From contig VWND01000029.1 in the NCBI GenBank assembly GCA_009599575.1, forward strand, positions 248,001 through 312,000: 64,000 nt of DNA, in the 5' to 3' direction. The notes below the pieces were generated by a model, which searched no databases, was not told the origin of the DNA, and was given only the letters and a program-made list of their open reading frames with translations. Numbering within the stretch: the first letter of the stretch is position 1; every line of letters begins with the position of its first letter. Made by a program: the position numbers and the translations under genes. Below are positions 1 to 10,953 of the stretch, one piece after another. Source of the stretch: Blumeriella jaapii. Lineage: Eukaryota > Ascomycota > Leotiomycetes > Helotiales > Drepanopezizaceae.

Positions 1-2798
1 GTACTCTTAACCTTTTCCCGAGCTGCCACCGGATCTCTGTCGAGAGATACGAGACCTGTTTTCAATTGTAGCGTACCCAGCATTCAAACGCTGCTCAGAG
101 CATCTATCTCTTTTCCTGGGACGTCCAACACTCTGCACACCTCTCTCTTTCGGGTCTGATCGCGAGGTGATGTTGCTACAAGAAACGCGCTCAACTTGCA
201 GCCGGGCAAACACGTTTCGATTCAGTTTGTCAGTACAATACACCCTGGCGGCCAGAGTGGGCGGGCGAGTGGAGAGGGGGGGAGAGGTACAGACACTTTT
301 TGCACTACCCTGTACTGTACTGCAAACCAACGATGTGCTGTACGTGTTGCAAGTTGATTCGCGTTGTTCTAAAAAGAGAATAGACAGGCACAACTTTTTA
401 AACTTTGGCTCTTGTTTTCTTCTGTTTTGCGCTCCCAGATTCGCGAGTCCCTTACGATGGGAACAGTAAACGACACACTGGATACGAAGTGATTTGCAGT
501 TTGGCAGCTGCTCACACCCGTGCAAGTTCTATTAGTGGCAGGATTCGTGATGCTGATATATTGATCAGCAGTTGCACATCACAACAGTTGTTGCACATCA
601 CAATGTGTTGCAAGCCAAGGGTGATCGCCCCGTCAGGAAGTGGGGGACGGCAGCGGGACTACCCATTAATTAGGCCAGCGAGATGGCCGAACGAAAGATT
701 GAATTTGGTACTCTGTACAGTACACGACGGAGGAGCTCCTCGAGAGAGAAAGCATGATAACATCTCTGCCCGCAGAGACCAACGTACCGGACGGGGTGCG
801 ATTGCTAGCTACACTGTCCGTCCAGAGGGATCAGTTCAGCCTAACCATTCTAAATTGAAACTCAATGTTTCGAAAAAGCAACTCGAACCAAACGTTGCGA
901 TGCTTGCCATGTCGGAAGTCATCCAGGAGGATCATCGCAACTCAGGACCAGGGCAGGCGGCGTGATATAGTCTTTGCATCTACGGCTTCAAACGCCCAAG
1001 AGACGTGGAAGGAAGGAGATCATTTCGAATATACACCGGTGGTGCGGTTGGAACGTCCAGTGCCTATGCTGAGAAGAGTTCGAACGGGACAGGTATTCTA
1101 CTTCATACACTCCAGTCCCCTCTACGACGTACTGAGCAGAGCCGAGAGTTTCCATGGGGGTCGCGTCGTTGCATGTGAGTACGTCAGACCGGAATTACAC
1201 GTGCTAGTTGTGGAAGAATGCGTGTCAATTGGATTGGCTCAGAGCTATCAGAAGTACACATAGAACCTGCTGAGGAACTTTCTCGTTAACCCTATTCATG
1301 CGCGCCGTTGATAGTGCTAAGAAGTCTTATGCGATTGAAGCTATGTTGAAAGCTTTGGCGTGAATTCTCAAGGCTTTTCCCAGATTAAAAGGACTGCCTA
1401 AAAAAGAATGGTCAAGCTTCTCGACTCGAATTGCTCTCGAATGATGCCATGACGTGATTCTGCTCCTCACACGGCGGCTTGCAAGCCGCAGGTGTTGTCT
1501 CGAGATACGGCTACCGGGTTTGGCGTGCTCCGTAGGTGTTTCTGGGGATTTGCCGCTTCCTGGGCGCGCGGCCAATGAGAAAGACTGCTGGAAGTCTTAC
1601 TTCGTACTTGGGTGACATGATGTTAGTTTGACATCTGTGCGTTCATGCTGGCCTGGTTAGATATTCGGTAACGCTGTTCTCTATTATTGGACAAGGCCCT
1701 TGTAAATCCCCCGTGGTGATGGAGTATCACACGGACGGAAAATCAACATTCTCTCGCGCAAGTACCACAGTAAAAGTGAGTTGCATTTTGCAAAGCTATT
1801 TTACGAAAAAAGAAGTTCGATAACGGCAGGTTACAGCCCGTGTGCTTCACTCGGGCCAGAGGCCACGCGGCCATCACATCACACGGTCCACTTGTCTCGA
1901 ATCAAGCGGTTCTCCTTTTATTGACCTCACTCTCCAAAGTATATCCTCAGCCACTGATCCAATCAGGAGCGTCTGTCGGCGCCGCACTGGAAAAGAGTAT
2001 CTGGTACATAGCTTTCGTACGAGAAGCTGTCATCAGACGATCCGACAACCCCTTTCCGGCAGAGCTGTTGTAGTGTCCGAAGCATATCTCACATGTTGGG
2101 GAAGCAGAAAATTACCGACTACAAGGGTGAGATTACCAGGATAAGAAGCGGCGAAACAACAGCCATGAGGTGATTCACTCCGAATGTTCGACTCAGCAGA
2201 GCCGAAACGATAGCTGAGCTCGCGAACTGATTTTCCGATGTTCTCCTCCATCAACTCGGCGTAAACTTGCGGCCGAAGATCACTCGGTTCGTTACTGTAG
2301 AAGCGGCTTGAAAGGCCATCTGGTGGCAGAAGAACCATCTCTCTCCAACTCCACACAGAGGACGTGATCTGAAATCACCAGCCAAAGCAAGCAAATCGAC
2401 AGCAAGCCCCTCCCACAAGCCCCTCCCACCCCGTACACGATTCACAGTAACGCAGAATTAAAATGTCGCGGCGACCCATTCATTCCGTGCCGCAATCCCC
2501 TATCGCGCCTCTCAGCTCGGAATCATGGCGGAGGCCGTAGCCTCGAATCAAGACACTTAACGCATAACTAAGCATTTGATAACATTGCTAGACAAGCCTC
2601 CCGCTCTACTTGACTATACTGTACAGTACTGTACGTCCCCACGAATCTGGGGTTGTTGACGTATTGATTCTGTTTTCCGTAAGCGAGCTCGTCTCGCTGT
2701 TGTCGCTTGGCCGTAGCGTCCAGTCTAAACAAACGGCTGCCGCAGCATGTGCGAATTCTCTGCACAACCTCACATCGCGCCGTTTCCAGCTCATCACC
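1..2798. other. Gene-free leading stretch
   Basis: I see no convincing gene here. The open frames are short, overlap on both strands, and show no recognisable domain, signal peptide or consistent splice structure. GTAC-centred micro-palindromes occur near 310-322, 707-722 and 2616-2634. The last ~200 bases before 2799 probably hold the promoter and leader of the next gene. Confidence 0.5.
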
Positions 2799-4951
2799 AT
2801 GGCTGCGGTCTTTGGCTTGATCAAGAGCTGCTTCTACTGGAGTGCGTCCATCGCGGCAGGCATCTTCTCGCTCCTCTTCGTGCTCGGCATCATGGTAGAA
2901 GTCAAGGAGCGGTGGCAGGGAGCGAGTGGACCACGCCTGACAGGCGCAGGTCCTGAGGATGCCGAAGAGCAAGTGCGTACGTATCCTACACACCCAGACG
3001 TGAAAGACGAAGAATGCTGACGTGGAGGGTTTGCAGCGGCAGGCCATGCGTACGAGGTCTCGGCGATGAAACTGTTTCTCGCAGCCTCAACATCAGGCCT
3101 CATGCCGGGCGGCAACCGAGCGGAGCTGCCGCTCTTCCCCGAAGCGGAGATGCCGCTCGTGTCAACAAAGAAGTACGCAGAGTGGGCTCCGGAGCCCTTT
3201 GACACGCTCCCTGGCCCGCAAGGCATCGTGGGGGCGCCGGCTGAGAGCCCTCCGCCGCTCATGCGATGGATGCTCATCATGAGCGGGATGGATGCCATCA
3301 TGGCGGAGGCGCTCGGGAGCCGGACGCCTCCTCTGACCGTAGAACGGAGTTTCAAGAGCGTCAAGACCAAAGTGAGAAGTGAAGGCCTTCTTTCGAGGAA
3401 TGCTGCTGACGAGCTAGGTCTGGCTGGGGATGGCGCCCGTGAGCGAGGCAAGGTGGCGATCGAAAGGCCTCGACAAGTTCGAACACGTTGAAGAGGCGCT
3501 CGCGATCATCGAGCAAGTGATCGATGTCTGGAAGCATCTGGCCAAGCCTGAGATCAACGGCGAGCTGCGCACCACGAACAACAAGCTCTGGGCAGAGATG
3601 GACGTGTTCCAAGACGCCGCAAACGCCATGTACAAGGCCAGAGGCGATCCCGCCCCAGCATGGAGCATGACCAAACTCTGGGAGGCCTTCAACGAGTGAG
3701 TCCGCGAAAGCATGGTGCTCTAGGCCAGCTCACTGTTGATCGGGACAGACATCACTTCACGCACATGGAGCAGCAGTCTCGCGCCTGGACCCTCGGCCAC
3801 CTCAAGACCCTCCACGCGGTCTTCAAAACCCGCTTCATCGACACGTTCCAGAGCGGGCGCGTCCTCAGCTCTAGCCAGACCACGGTCAAGATCGACCACT
3901 ACGACATGATGATCCTCCACAAGATCCAGGAGCTGCAGTTCGACGCCGACGTCTACATCCGGCGCCGCTTCGACGGCTGGGTGACGGCGCACAGGACGAT
4001 CCACCCGCTGATGGGCAACCTCGGAGCGCCGAAAGCGGAATTGGACACGGTCTATGCTGGTATCGAGAAGAGTCGGATGCAAGCAGTGAGGACGGCTTTC
4101 GAGGCCGTGGCTGCTGAGCGGACGCGCTTGAGGAGAGCAGAAGGCCCGACGCCGGACTTCCTCGAGGCGCCGAGCCTGCGGATGGATCGGGAATTCGCGC
4201 ACAAGGAGCTGCAGAAGGAGATTGAGGAGCCGCCGGCAATGGGGATGGAGGAGTGGGTGCGGCTGCAATCTGATGAGAAGGTAGAGAGGTTCGGGTTTGT
4301 GGTGTATCGGCTTGCGTATCAAGAGACGGATCAGGAGTGGGACATCTTCAAGTGGAAGCTGGAGACGGGCCTCGAGAGCGGCCTAGCCGGACTCGTGGGC
4401 GCGGATGGGATCAAGGCAAAGGCGACATTACACTGGGTCGATGGACGGAAGCACAAGATCGCAGAGGACGACATTGCTGCGGCGAGAAGGTCTGTCCATT
4501 CCATCCCATCTCTTGTCGTCCCAAACACAAACCACGACTACTTCTCAGCTCACAACCACAACCCAGGCACTTCAACACCGGCAGCTTCCCCCCCGGTCTC
4601 GCCCCAGGCGTGTTCCTCGCCGTCACTTCGCTCTCCCTGCACTCTTACGCCTCCTCCAAGGCCGCCCAGCGCAAAGGCGACAGCCGCGGCTTCCTGTGCG
4701 CCGTGGACGCCGCCTTTGACGCCTCGGACGAGGAGGACGGGGCTTACGCGGGGGCCTTCGAGATGCTGGACCAGCTCGTCTGGACGGATCTGTTCGCGCT
4801 GCACGTTGCGGCCGCGGGCCAGCAGCTGAAGGAGTTCTGGGCGCTGGCGAACCGACATCCGAGGGGGCTGTACGTAGGACCCACGACGGGCGTGCAGAGG
4901 AGGCTGTGGCGGGAGAGTGCGGCAGGGACGGGGGATGGGAAGACTGAGTGA
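2799..4951 (+). CDS. Uncharacterised 638-aa protein with N-terminal membrane anchor
   Basis: I do not recognise the family. A five-exon model joins cleanly in phase: 2799-2976, 3037-3371, 3418-3695, 3749-4489 and 4567-4951, giving 638 aa. Introns are 60, 46, 53 and 77 nt, with donors GTACGT, GTGAGA, GTGAGT and GTCTGT. The start is the ATG at 2799, just before a hydrophobic stretch (about residues 5-33, SIAAGIFSLLFVLGIMVEV) that would be a signal anchor. The rest is soluble-looking: helical, charged segments around residues 175-260, and an Arg/Glu-rich middle (RTRLRRAEGPTPDF). The last exon carries GSFPPGLAPGVFLAVTSLSL, followed by an acidic patch (DASDEEDG). No catalytic motif is evident. The exon joins are strong evidence for a real gene; the product is unknown. 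Confidence 0.75.
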
Positions 4952-5802
4952 GGGGGCGAGTGGAGAGTGGTTGTTGGGCTCCTGGAGCATGCTGGTGGAG
5001 CGTGGACTCACTCGAATGCGCGTGTAGGGCTTTCGGAACGTAATAACTTTGATGTGTGTCCTATGTTGTTACCCTTAACTCTGCGCGGTAATCCTATCAC
5101 AGCATTCTCATGCGTCGTTTGCCTGGGCGTGGATGGCTCGTTGATCGAAGGAGGAAGAGAGGTGGAGAGTATCCCATACGCATGTGCTAACTCGGTGCTA
5201 TCCTTTCGAGTTCGAGCTTCCCATCGCTCTGCTTACTCTGGAGTGGCTTTGCAAAACAACGAAGCTAAGCTTGGACGTAGGCATATCACAATTGTCATCT
5301 CGGCTAGGGTCGAGGCCGGAACTCGGCTAAGAAAAGAAGCACCAGCGTTGTTTACTTCGACTGTTAAGCGAGCGAGCACAAAGCAATACTGTAGATCTTT
5401 AGCTTCGCCCCAACGGCGCCTGATATTGGGAATGTATCGTTTATCACCATCTTGAGCAAGTTACCTTAAGTAAGTAACTTCTGTCGCGAATGATAGAGTG
5501 GAAGGAAGGAAGGAATAAATTCCTTGCAGCGCCACTGCGATCAGGATGCCGTGCTTAAATAAGTCGCAGCCAGTTTCGGAAATTATCGAATCGATACGAG
5601 ATGGATTGAACGAGCTTAAAAGCTCGAGCAGGGGAGACGCAAAAGCATGGCTAAATAGCACGGGAATAGAACAAGGCCCAAAAAAATTGGGTCATGACAC
5701 GATAGTCAAGAACGGTCTCTGGCCAAGATCCATGTTGACATACAGGATCCCATTCCATATCAGCTCCCGAAACGCCAGGCTATGCATCATTACCATCGTC
5801 AA
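4952..5802. other. Intergenic, convergent 3' ends
   Basis: This stretch lies between the stop codons of the convergent membrane-anchored gene and RFC3. Small open frames exist on both strands but none has support. It probably holds the two 3' UTRs. Confidence 0.5.
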
Positions 5803-7136
5803 TCATGTGCCCCCTGCTATCAGCTCCGCCCCATTCCTCACCACGCCCACCACAGCACCTGTCTGCACCACCTCCCCTCCGCCCCCACTCAGTCTATATT
5901 CGACCTCCGCCAGGCCATCTAGCCACGTGATCATGACCGGCGCGGGGACATCCATCTTGGTCAGTTCCTCACTGAGGGCCGTGATGATATCTGCCAGCGC
6001 CAGACCTTGGCTAGCTTTCAAGGCATTGATCATGGTGAGGCAGGTCGTGACGTCGGGAGTTTTGAGCAGCGTGTTCAGGATCTTGGAGATGTCTTCTGGG
6101 TGCGGAGAGGCGATACATTCGTAGATTGTAGTCTCGGTGATAAGGTCGCGCTTGATGTCCTTTTCGGGGATCTTGGGCGTGCCTTTGATATGGAGGGGTG
6201 TGCCTACGATGTCAACAACGCTGTGCAACAGTCCGCGAATGGGTACTTACTACTAGCATGGCACGCCTGCAAAACATTCAAGGCCCGTCTCATGTCCCCC
6301 TTACTCAGCTTGACCAAAGCATCCGTCGCCGACTCATTGATCTGCACATTCTCCTCCGTGATCACCTTATCGACCAACACCCGGATATCGCCCTCCTTCA
6401 ACGGGCTGAACCTGAATCTCGTGCAGCGACTCAGCAGCGCGGGACTGAGCTTGTGTGTGTAATTTGCAATGATGCAGAACCGCGTGTTGGCCGTATATTT
6501 CTCCATGATTCGTCTCAGCGCCATCTGCGCAGTGGCCGTCATGGCATCAGCCTCGTCCAGGACGATCAGCTTGTATGTGGGCATCGAGGCAGACGTGGAG
6601 GTCTTGTTCATGGTGAAGATCTGCTTCGTGCTGGCGAAGGTCTTGATCTGCTCGCGCACGACGTCGATGCCGCGGTCGTCGGAGGCATTCAGCTCGAGCA
6701 CCATCTGTCGCATATTTTTGGAGCCGTAAATCTTGCGGGCTAAGGCAAGAATTGTAGATGTCTTGCCTGTGCCCGGGGGGCCGTAGAGGAGGAGATGGGG
6801 GAGCCTCTGGGTATAGTCAGCTGGGACATTCTTAGGGAGAGGTGTGATTTCTGACATTGGTGTCGACGAACTTGTTGATTGTTGCTAGGATATCCTGATG
6901 GCCCGACACGTCTTCGAGAGTGTTCGGACGGTATTTTTCAACCCTGGAAGTACGATAAGCAAAGGTCCATAAACAGAATGATCTTGGATTCCCTACCATG
7001 GCAGACTGTCTTCTGCTTCCACGGGCAGATTCGCTGCACTTCTCTTGCCCTTGGAACTGGTGTTGTCCGAGTTGAACATCACGGTATCCTGGGCTGCGGG
7101 CGCATCCACGTCCATATCATCTTCGTAGTCGGACAT
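5803..7136 (-). CDS. RFC3: Replication factor C subunit 3 (clamp loader small subunit)
   Basis: AAA+ ATPase subunit of the nuclear RFC complex that loads PCNA onto primed DNA (equivalent to yeast Rfc3 and human RFC5). Four exons on the minus strand, 7136-6997, 6943-6856, 6806-6251 and 6203-5803, give 394 aa, a usual length for fungi. The start at 7136 begins an acidic leader (MSDYEDDMDVDAP). The conserved VEKYRP motif of RFC boxes spans the first splice junction (W VEKYRPNTLEDVSGHQ). Walker A is GPPGTGKT at about residues 85-92, Walker B LDEAD at about 159-163, and the arginine-finger SRC motif at about 202-204 (LLSRCTRFRF). The C-terminal collar includes YECIASPHPEDI and ends ELIAGGT. Introns are 53, 49 and 47 nt. 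All phases fit and no lesion is seen. Confidence 0.97.
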
Positions 7137-7540
7137 TCCGGCAGATTTGGAAAGGGAATGGTTCGATGTAGAGATTGGTCTGGCAGTGGAGATGTATATA
7201 TTCGAAGAGCAGGCAGGGCGACGCGCCAGATAGAAAAAGTCGCGTCTCGCGTCTGGCGTCTCGCGCTTCGCGCGTAGCGGTTGGCGCTAAGTGCTGCTGA
7301 CTAATCACATTCTTTGACAAGCCAACAAGATCAAGTCTTCTCCTCTCTCTCTCTATGAACACATTCCGATACATGTTTCTGTACACGTACAGATACTTCT
7401 ATCGAGTATCTGGTAAGTAAATGGTACCGCTATTGGGCTAGGCCGCCACATCATCACTAAGTTACGGCTGCTGCTAACTATCGGATAGTCCCATGTCTTC
7501 CACGTTCTCTCTCCTCTCCTCTCGCCAGAGCCAACAAGAA
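7137..7540. other. RFC3 upstream region
   Basis: No gene seen. This short stretch separates the RFC3 start codon from the end of the broken gene that follows on the same strand, so it should hold the RFC3 promoter. Confidence 0.45.
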
Positions 7541-9780
7541 TCATGATCTCGTCAACTTTGCCTTGGGAAGTAGTACCACGTGGGCCTTCTGCGGTACCAG
7601 TCTTCTGGTCATATCTCCATTAGGATACTTCACCAGAGCTGGAGATAGCGAAAACGAGATGTCCTCATCAATGACCGAATCGCCCTCGTTCCAAGGGTCT
7701 CGGTCTTGTGGCAACGAATCGTCCAAAAGCCTGCTCTTTGGCTCCGGGAAATCGTAACGATAGAGATGCTTCGAAGAGCGAAGTAGCATGGCCAATCCGT
7801 AAGCTCTTTGGCACAATTCCAAAACTTGGACGAATAGCTTGTCTTTCGACAACTCTCTCGACGATCAACCCGAACTTTGTGGCCAGAGGGAGTTCATGAA
7901 TTTGCGAATTCAATGTGCTACCTCCTCTGGTGTCTGGCTTGTAAGCTTCAGCAGAGAGGCACACTGGATGGTTGTCAACCTCCACTCCAAAATCTTCGCG
8001 TTTTGTCCTTACAACAGGTCAGATGTACCCTCTTTGGCATAGATGGCGCACTTACCGCGGACTGCCTTTTTTATAGCAGCCTCGAAACTGCTTAGCCCAC
8101 TTTCCAAGTGGACGGACGGTGTAAATCCATCCAGCCCGAACATCTTACTGTCCAAAATTGTCTCATGCACAATTCGAAACAGCGTTGCTCTCGTCCTATT
8201 CCTCTGTGGAGCCAAAGCCGGTTTTCTCGTCCAAAAGTCATAGAACATTCTCTCCTGATTACCAGCTCCCGATCCTAGATTTACCTCAGCACTCTCTGTC
8301 ACACAGAGCTTGATGCTATTCGCTGGATTTGTTCCCTGAGGCTTCCGAAGGTGACGCTGATGCATTGTCATCAAGCTGCTCGCCATCGAGCTGGCCGTTT
8401 TTCGCAATCAAGCCACGAAGCATTGTTATCTCCTTCTGCAGCCTCTCTTTTTCGACCACGACTTCCTGCAACTGGATCTTGAGAGCTGTTTCTGAGATAC
8501 GATCTTCTCCAGCTGTATCATCGTCTCCTTCTTCTGTTTCTCCATGTTCTTGATTGTTACTCTATTACGCTCGTTCTAAAGCATGATTTCCTCATTGCGT
8601 TGTTCGGCAGCTTTTCCTTCCAGTCGTGCCGCCCCTCGGGATGCGAGGTCGACGACGACCTCGCGGGCTAGACTCAATACCTGTACGTGGTGCCTGGTAC
8701 GAACCTTCCGTCCTTTCGACTGCAATTGACGCTTTTCTCCTGAGGCAGAAAGGCGCCGTTGCATTCGAAAAGTGTCGGAAAAGCCAAAATTAAGCAATCG
8801 ATACGTGGCGATTTCGAAGAGATTTTCCTTATCAGCGATCCGGGCCATTTTTACGATTACGCATACAATACTACGATCTACTTGACGAGGGCATATCTAC
8901 TGAGAATTCCAGAAGGATTGTATTAAAAGGAAAAGACGGAAAATAAAAATCAGCTCGATTGTCGAAAACCCGGTACAGCGCTTTCGAACAACCGTTTTTA
9001 CCGAATACAACCGACTCGATAGTATATTTGACGGAGGAAAGGATGCCGGTGGAATATACGCAATCGCGTACAAAACAAACGTTCGAAAGACAACTCGGCG
9101 CCGCCAACTCGAAGTTCTGAAAATGCTTTTCAAAATTACAAAAAAGCTGCGATACCGCGGGATCAGAGACCCGGGATATGCGTATTAAAAGAGCTTTTCT
9201 TTAATCGTAGTTTTTACTTTTTTAATACGTATATATTTTGTAATTTTCAAAATTATTAAAAGTCTTTTGGTTTCTAGTTTCTGCTTTTTTATTGTTTTGT
9301 TTTATTTTTCTTTTTAAACCTATTGATTATACCACGTTTGCGCTTTATAAATACGCAATTGATAGATTAAAAAAATTTGACCGGTGCCGTATGCACAATT
9401 CTTGGGTTTAAACCCAAAGCTTTACGCTTATACCTTTTTATTGACGGACCATCGCAAAAGGCGGCGAAAAGCGTAATCGACAGCAGCAGTAGCTGTACTA
9501 ATACGAACTGCTTTCGGGGTTGTACTTTGTATGTAAATCCTTAGCTTAGCACGTTTCCGTACCCCTTGGGAGGTCCTAGGAAGGCAGACCGAGTTATGGC
9601 TGCCCTCCGCTAGACGTTAATCAATACTACTACTACTACTACTACTTCCTTCCAGTCGTTGCACTCGCTGATATGGACATTGCTCCTGCGGAGCTGTTCC
9701 ATCATCTCCTGGTCTCGTTCTTTCCTTGCTATGTCCAGGTCGAAAGCCATTTGGCGAAACCTAGTTTTGACTTCCTTCAT
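7541..9780 (-). pseudogene. Broken coiled-coil gene interrupted by a LINE-like insertion
   Basis: Minus-strand remains of one gene can be followed from about 9780 to the stop at 7541, with the block 8628-9645 being inserted DNA. Visible pieces: RKERDQEMMEQLRR (9700s), KAAEQRNEEIML (8600s), KNMEKQKKETMIQLEKIVS, then VVVEKERLQKEITMLRGLI, together a typical alpha-helical coiled coil. A globular C-terminal part follows (FYDFWTRKPALAPQRNRTRA; VQVLELCQRAYGLAMLLRSS; ending VVLLPKAKLTRS). Between pieces there is an in-frame TAG (near 8580) and several frame changes that plausible introns do not all explain. One good intron may exist after the KKAVR segment (donor GTAAGT near 8058). The architecture resembles poorly characterised ascomycete coiled-coil proteins; I do not name it. 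Reading it as a pseudogene is an inference from the insertion, the stop and the frame changes. Confidence 0.6.
8628..9645 (+). mobile_element. 5'-truncated LINE-like retroelement copy with 14-bp target-site duplication
   Basis: The block is flanked by the perfect 14-bp direct repeat TTCCTTCCAGTCGT (8614-8627 and 9646-9659). It ends on the plus strand in a (TAC)n tract immediately before the second repeat. The last ~230 bases match, in reverse complement, the block starting at 32341. They include CTTAGCTTAGCACGT, TGGGAGGTCCTAGGA and CCGCTAGACGTTAATCAATA before the triplet run. A microsatellite 3' tail, variable 5' truncation and a target-site duplication are hallmarks of non-LTR retrotransposition. 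Fungal Tad-like elements are the likely group, but no reverse transcriptase or RNase H reading frame remains to prove it. The middle (about 9160-9400) is very AT-rich and stop-laden, consistent with RIP or age. Confidence 0.75.
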
Positions 9781-10953
9781 CGACGGAGGTCAGGGGCAAG
9801 GAGATGGGGACTGTGTTTGCGAATTATAACTAATGGCTCGGGACCAAGATTTCCGACGACATGAGATCTCGCACGACTTGAAATCGACGGTGTCCTTCTG
9901 AATGTCCTATTCATCATAGGAATCTGTATGAATTCACGCATTCCGTTCATGGCTTCTACACATAGCTATCAAACCTTGGGGGCATATCTGTCCACCTCCT
10001 TTTCCCGAGTCCTCCATGACCCTTATTCTAGCAGCAAATAACAGGTATCATACAAAAAGACCCGGTTTCTCTTCTCTATACTGTACGCCTCCTCCACCCG
10101 CTCCTCCTCCTCCCCCTCCTCCCCCTCCTTCTTTCCCCTCCCAACATTCGCACATTCACCATACCCAGGATCGTTGCCCCGCTCGCTACCCTCCCCCACG
10201 CAGAACCACCAAGTAGCCTGTAGGACGAGTCACTCTGCTCTGCCCTGCTCTGCTTTGTTTTCCTGATCTCTTCTCTCTCGCCACACCCGCCTCTCTTCTC
10301 AGCACACATTCAAGACGTGGCCATCTCCCGTGTAGGCGCTGAGCACGACATACCTGGTTTGAAGATGGACAGTAGTCAAACGGCCCAACGAGGCCCGCGT
10401 ATCATCCAAAAGGCCACGGGCGCGGAACGATGGAGCGGTGCTACCTCGGAGAGAGAGAGAGAGAGAGGGAGAAGGTTGGCGTACAAGTCACGTTTACAAA
10501 TCACAGAGACAGACTAAGTAAGTACCTATGTACCGGGGTATGAAGAAATAACTACAGGAGAGTAGTGTTTCTCGCACGAACAAATTCCAATGATTCAGCT
10601 AAATCCCAAGCCTCTCTTTGGAAAGGGACATAGCGAACTTGGAAAGAATCGCGTTCTCACAAAGATATCGTGAGCGAAGAAGACGGGACATGACCATTTG
10701 ATATGTACTTATATATTATTTATAGGGGCTTGGCTTTTCCCCAACCCAAGTCTGCAGTCCAATCGAACAGAAAACCTTACAGCCTTTGATCTAATCACAC
10801 ATGAAAACAAAGACGCCTTGCAAGGTATCCATCCGGTAACCTACCACCCTGACTTTATGAAACGGCCTTGGGTATTTATGAGAAAACGCCATACACCGTA
10901 CCCTGCCAATATGTGCAAGTCAAATGATTCTGAAATAACCACATGTGAATTAC
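9781..10953. other. Gene-free stretch downstream of the SANT gene
   Basis: No gene supported. It contains a pyrimidine-rich tract (about 10085-10140), a short GA run near 10450-10470, and the 3' flank of the minus-strand SANT-domain gene. Confidence 0.45.
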
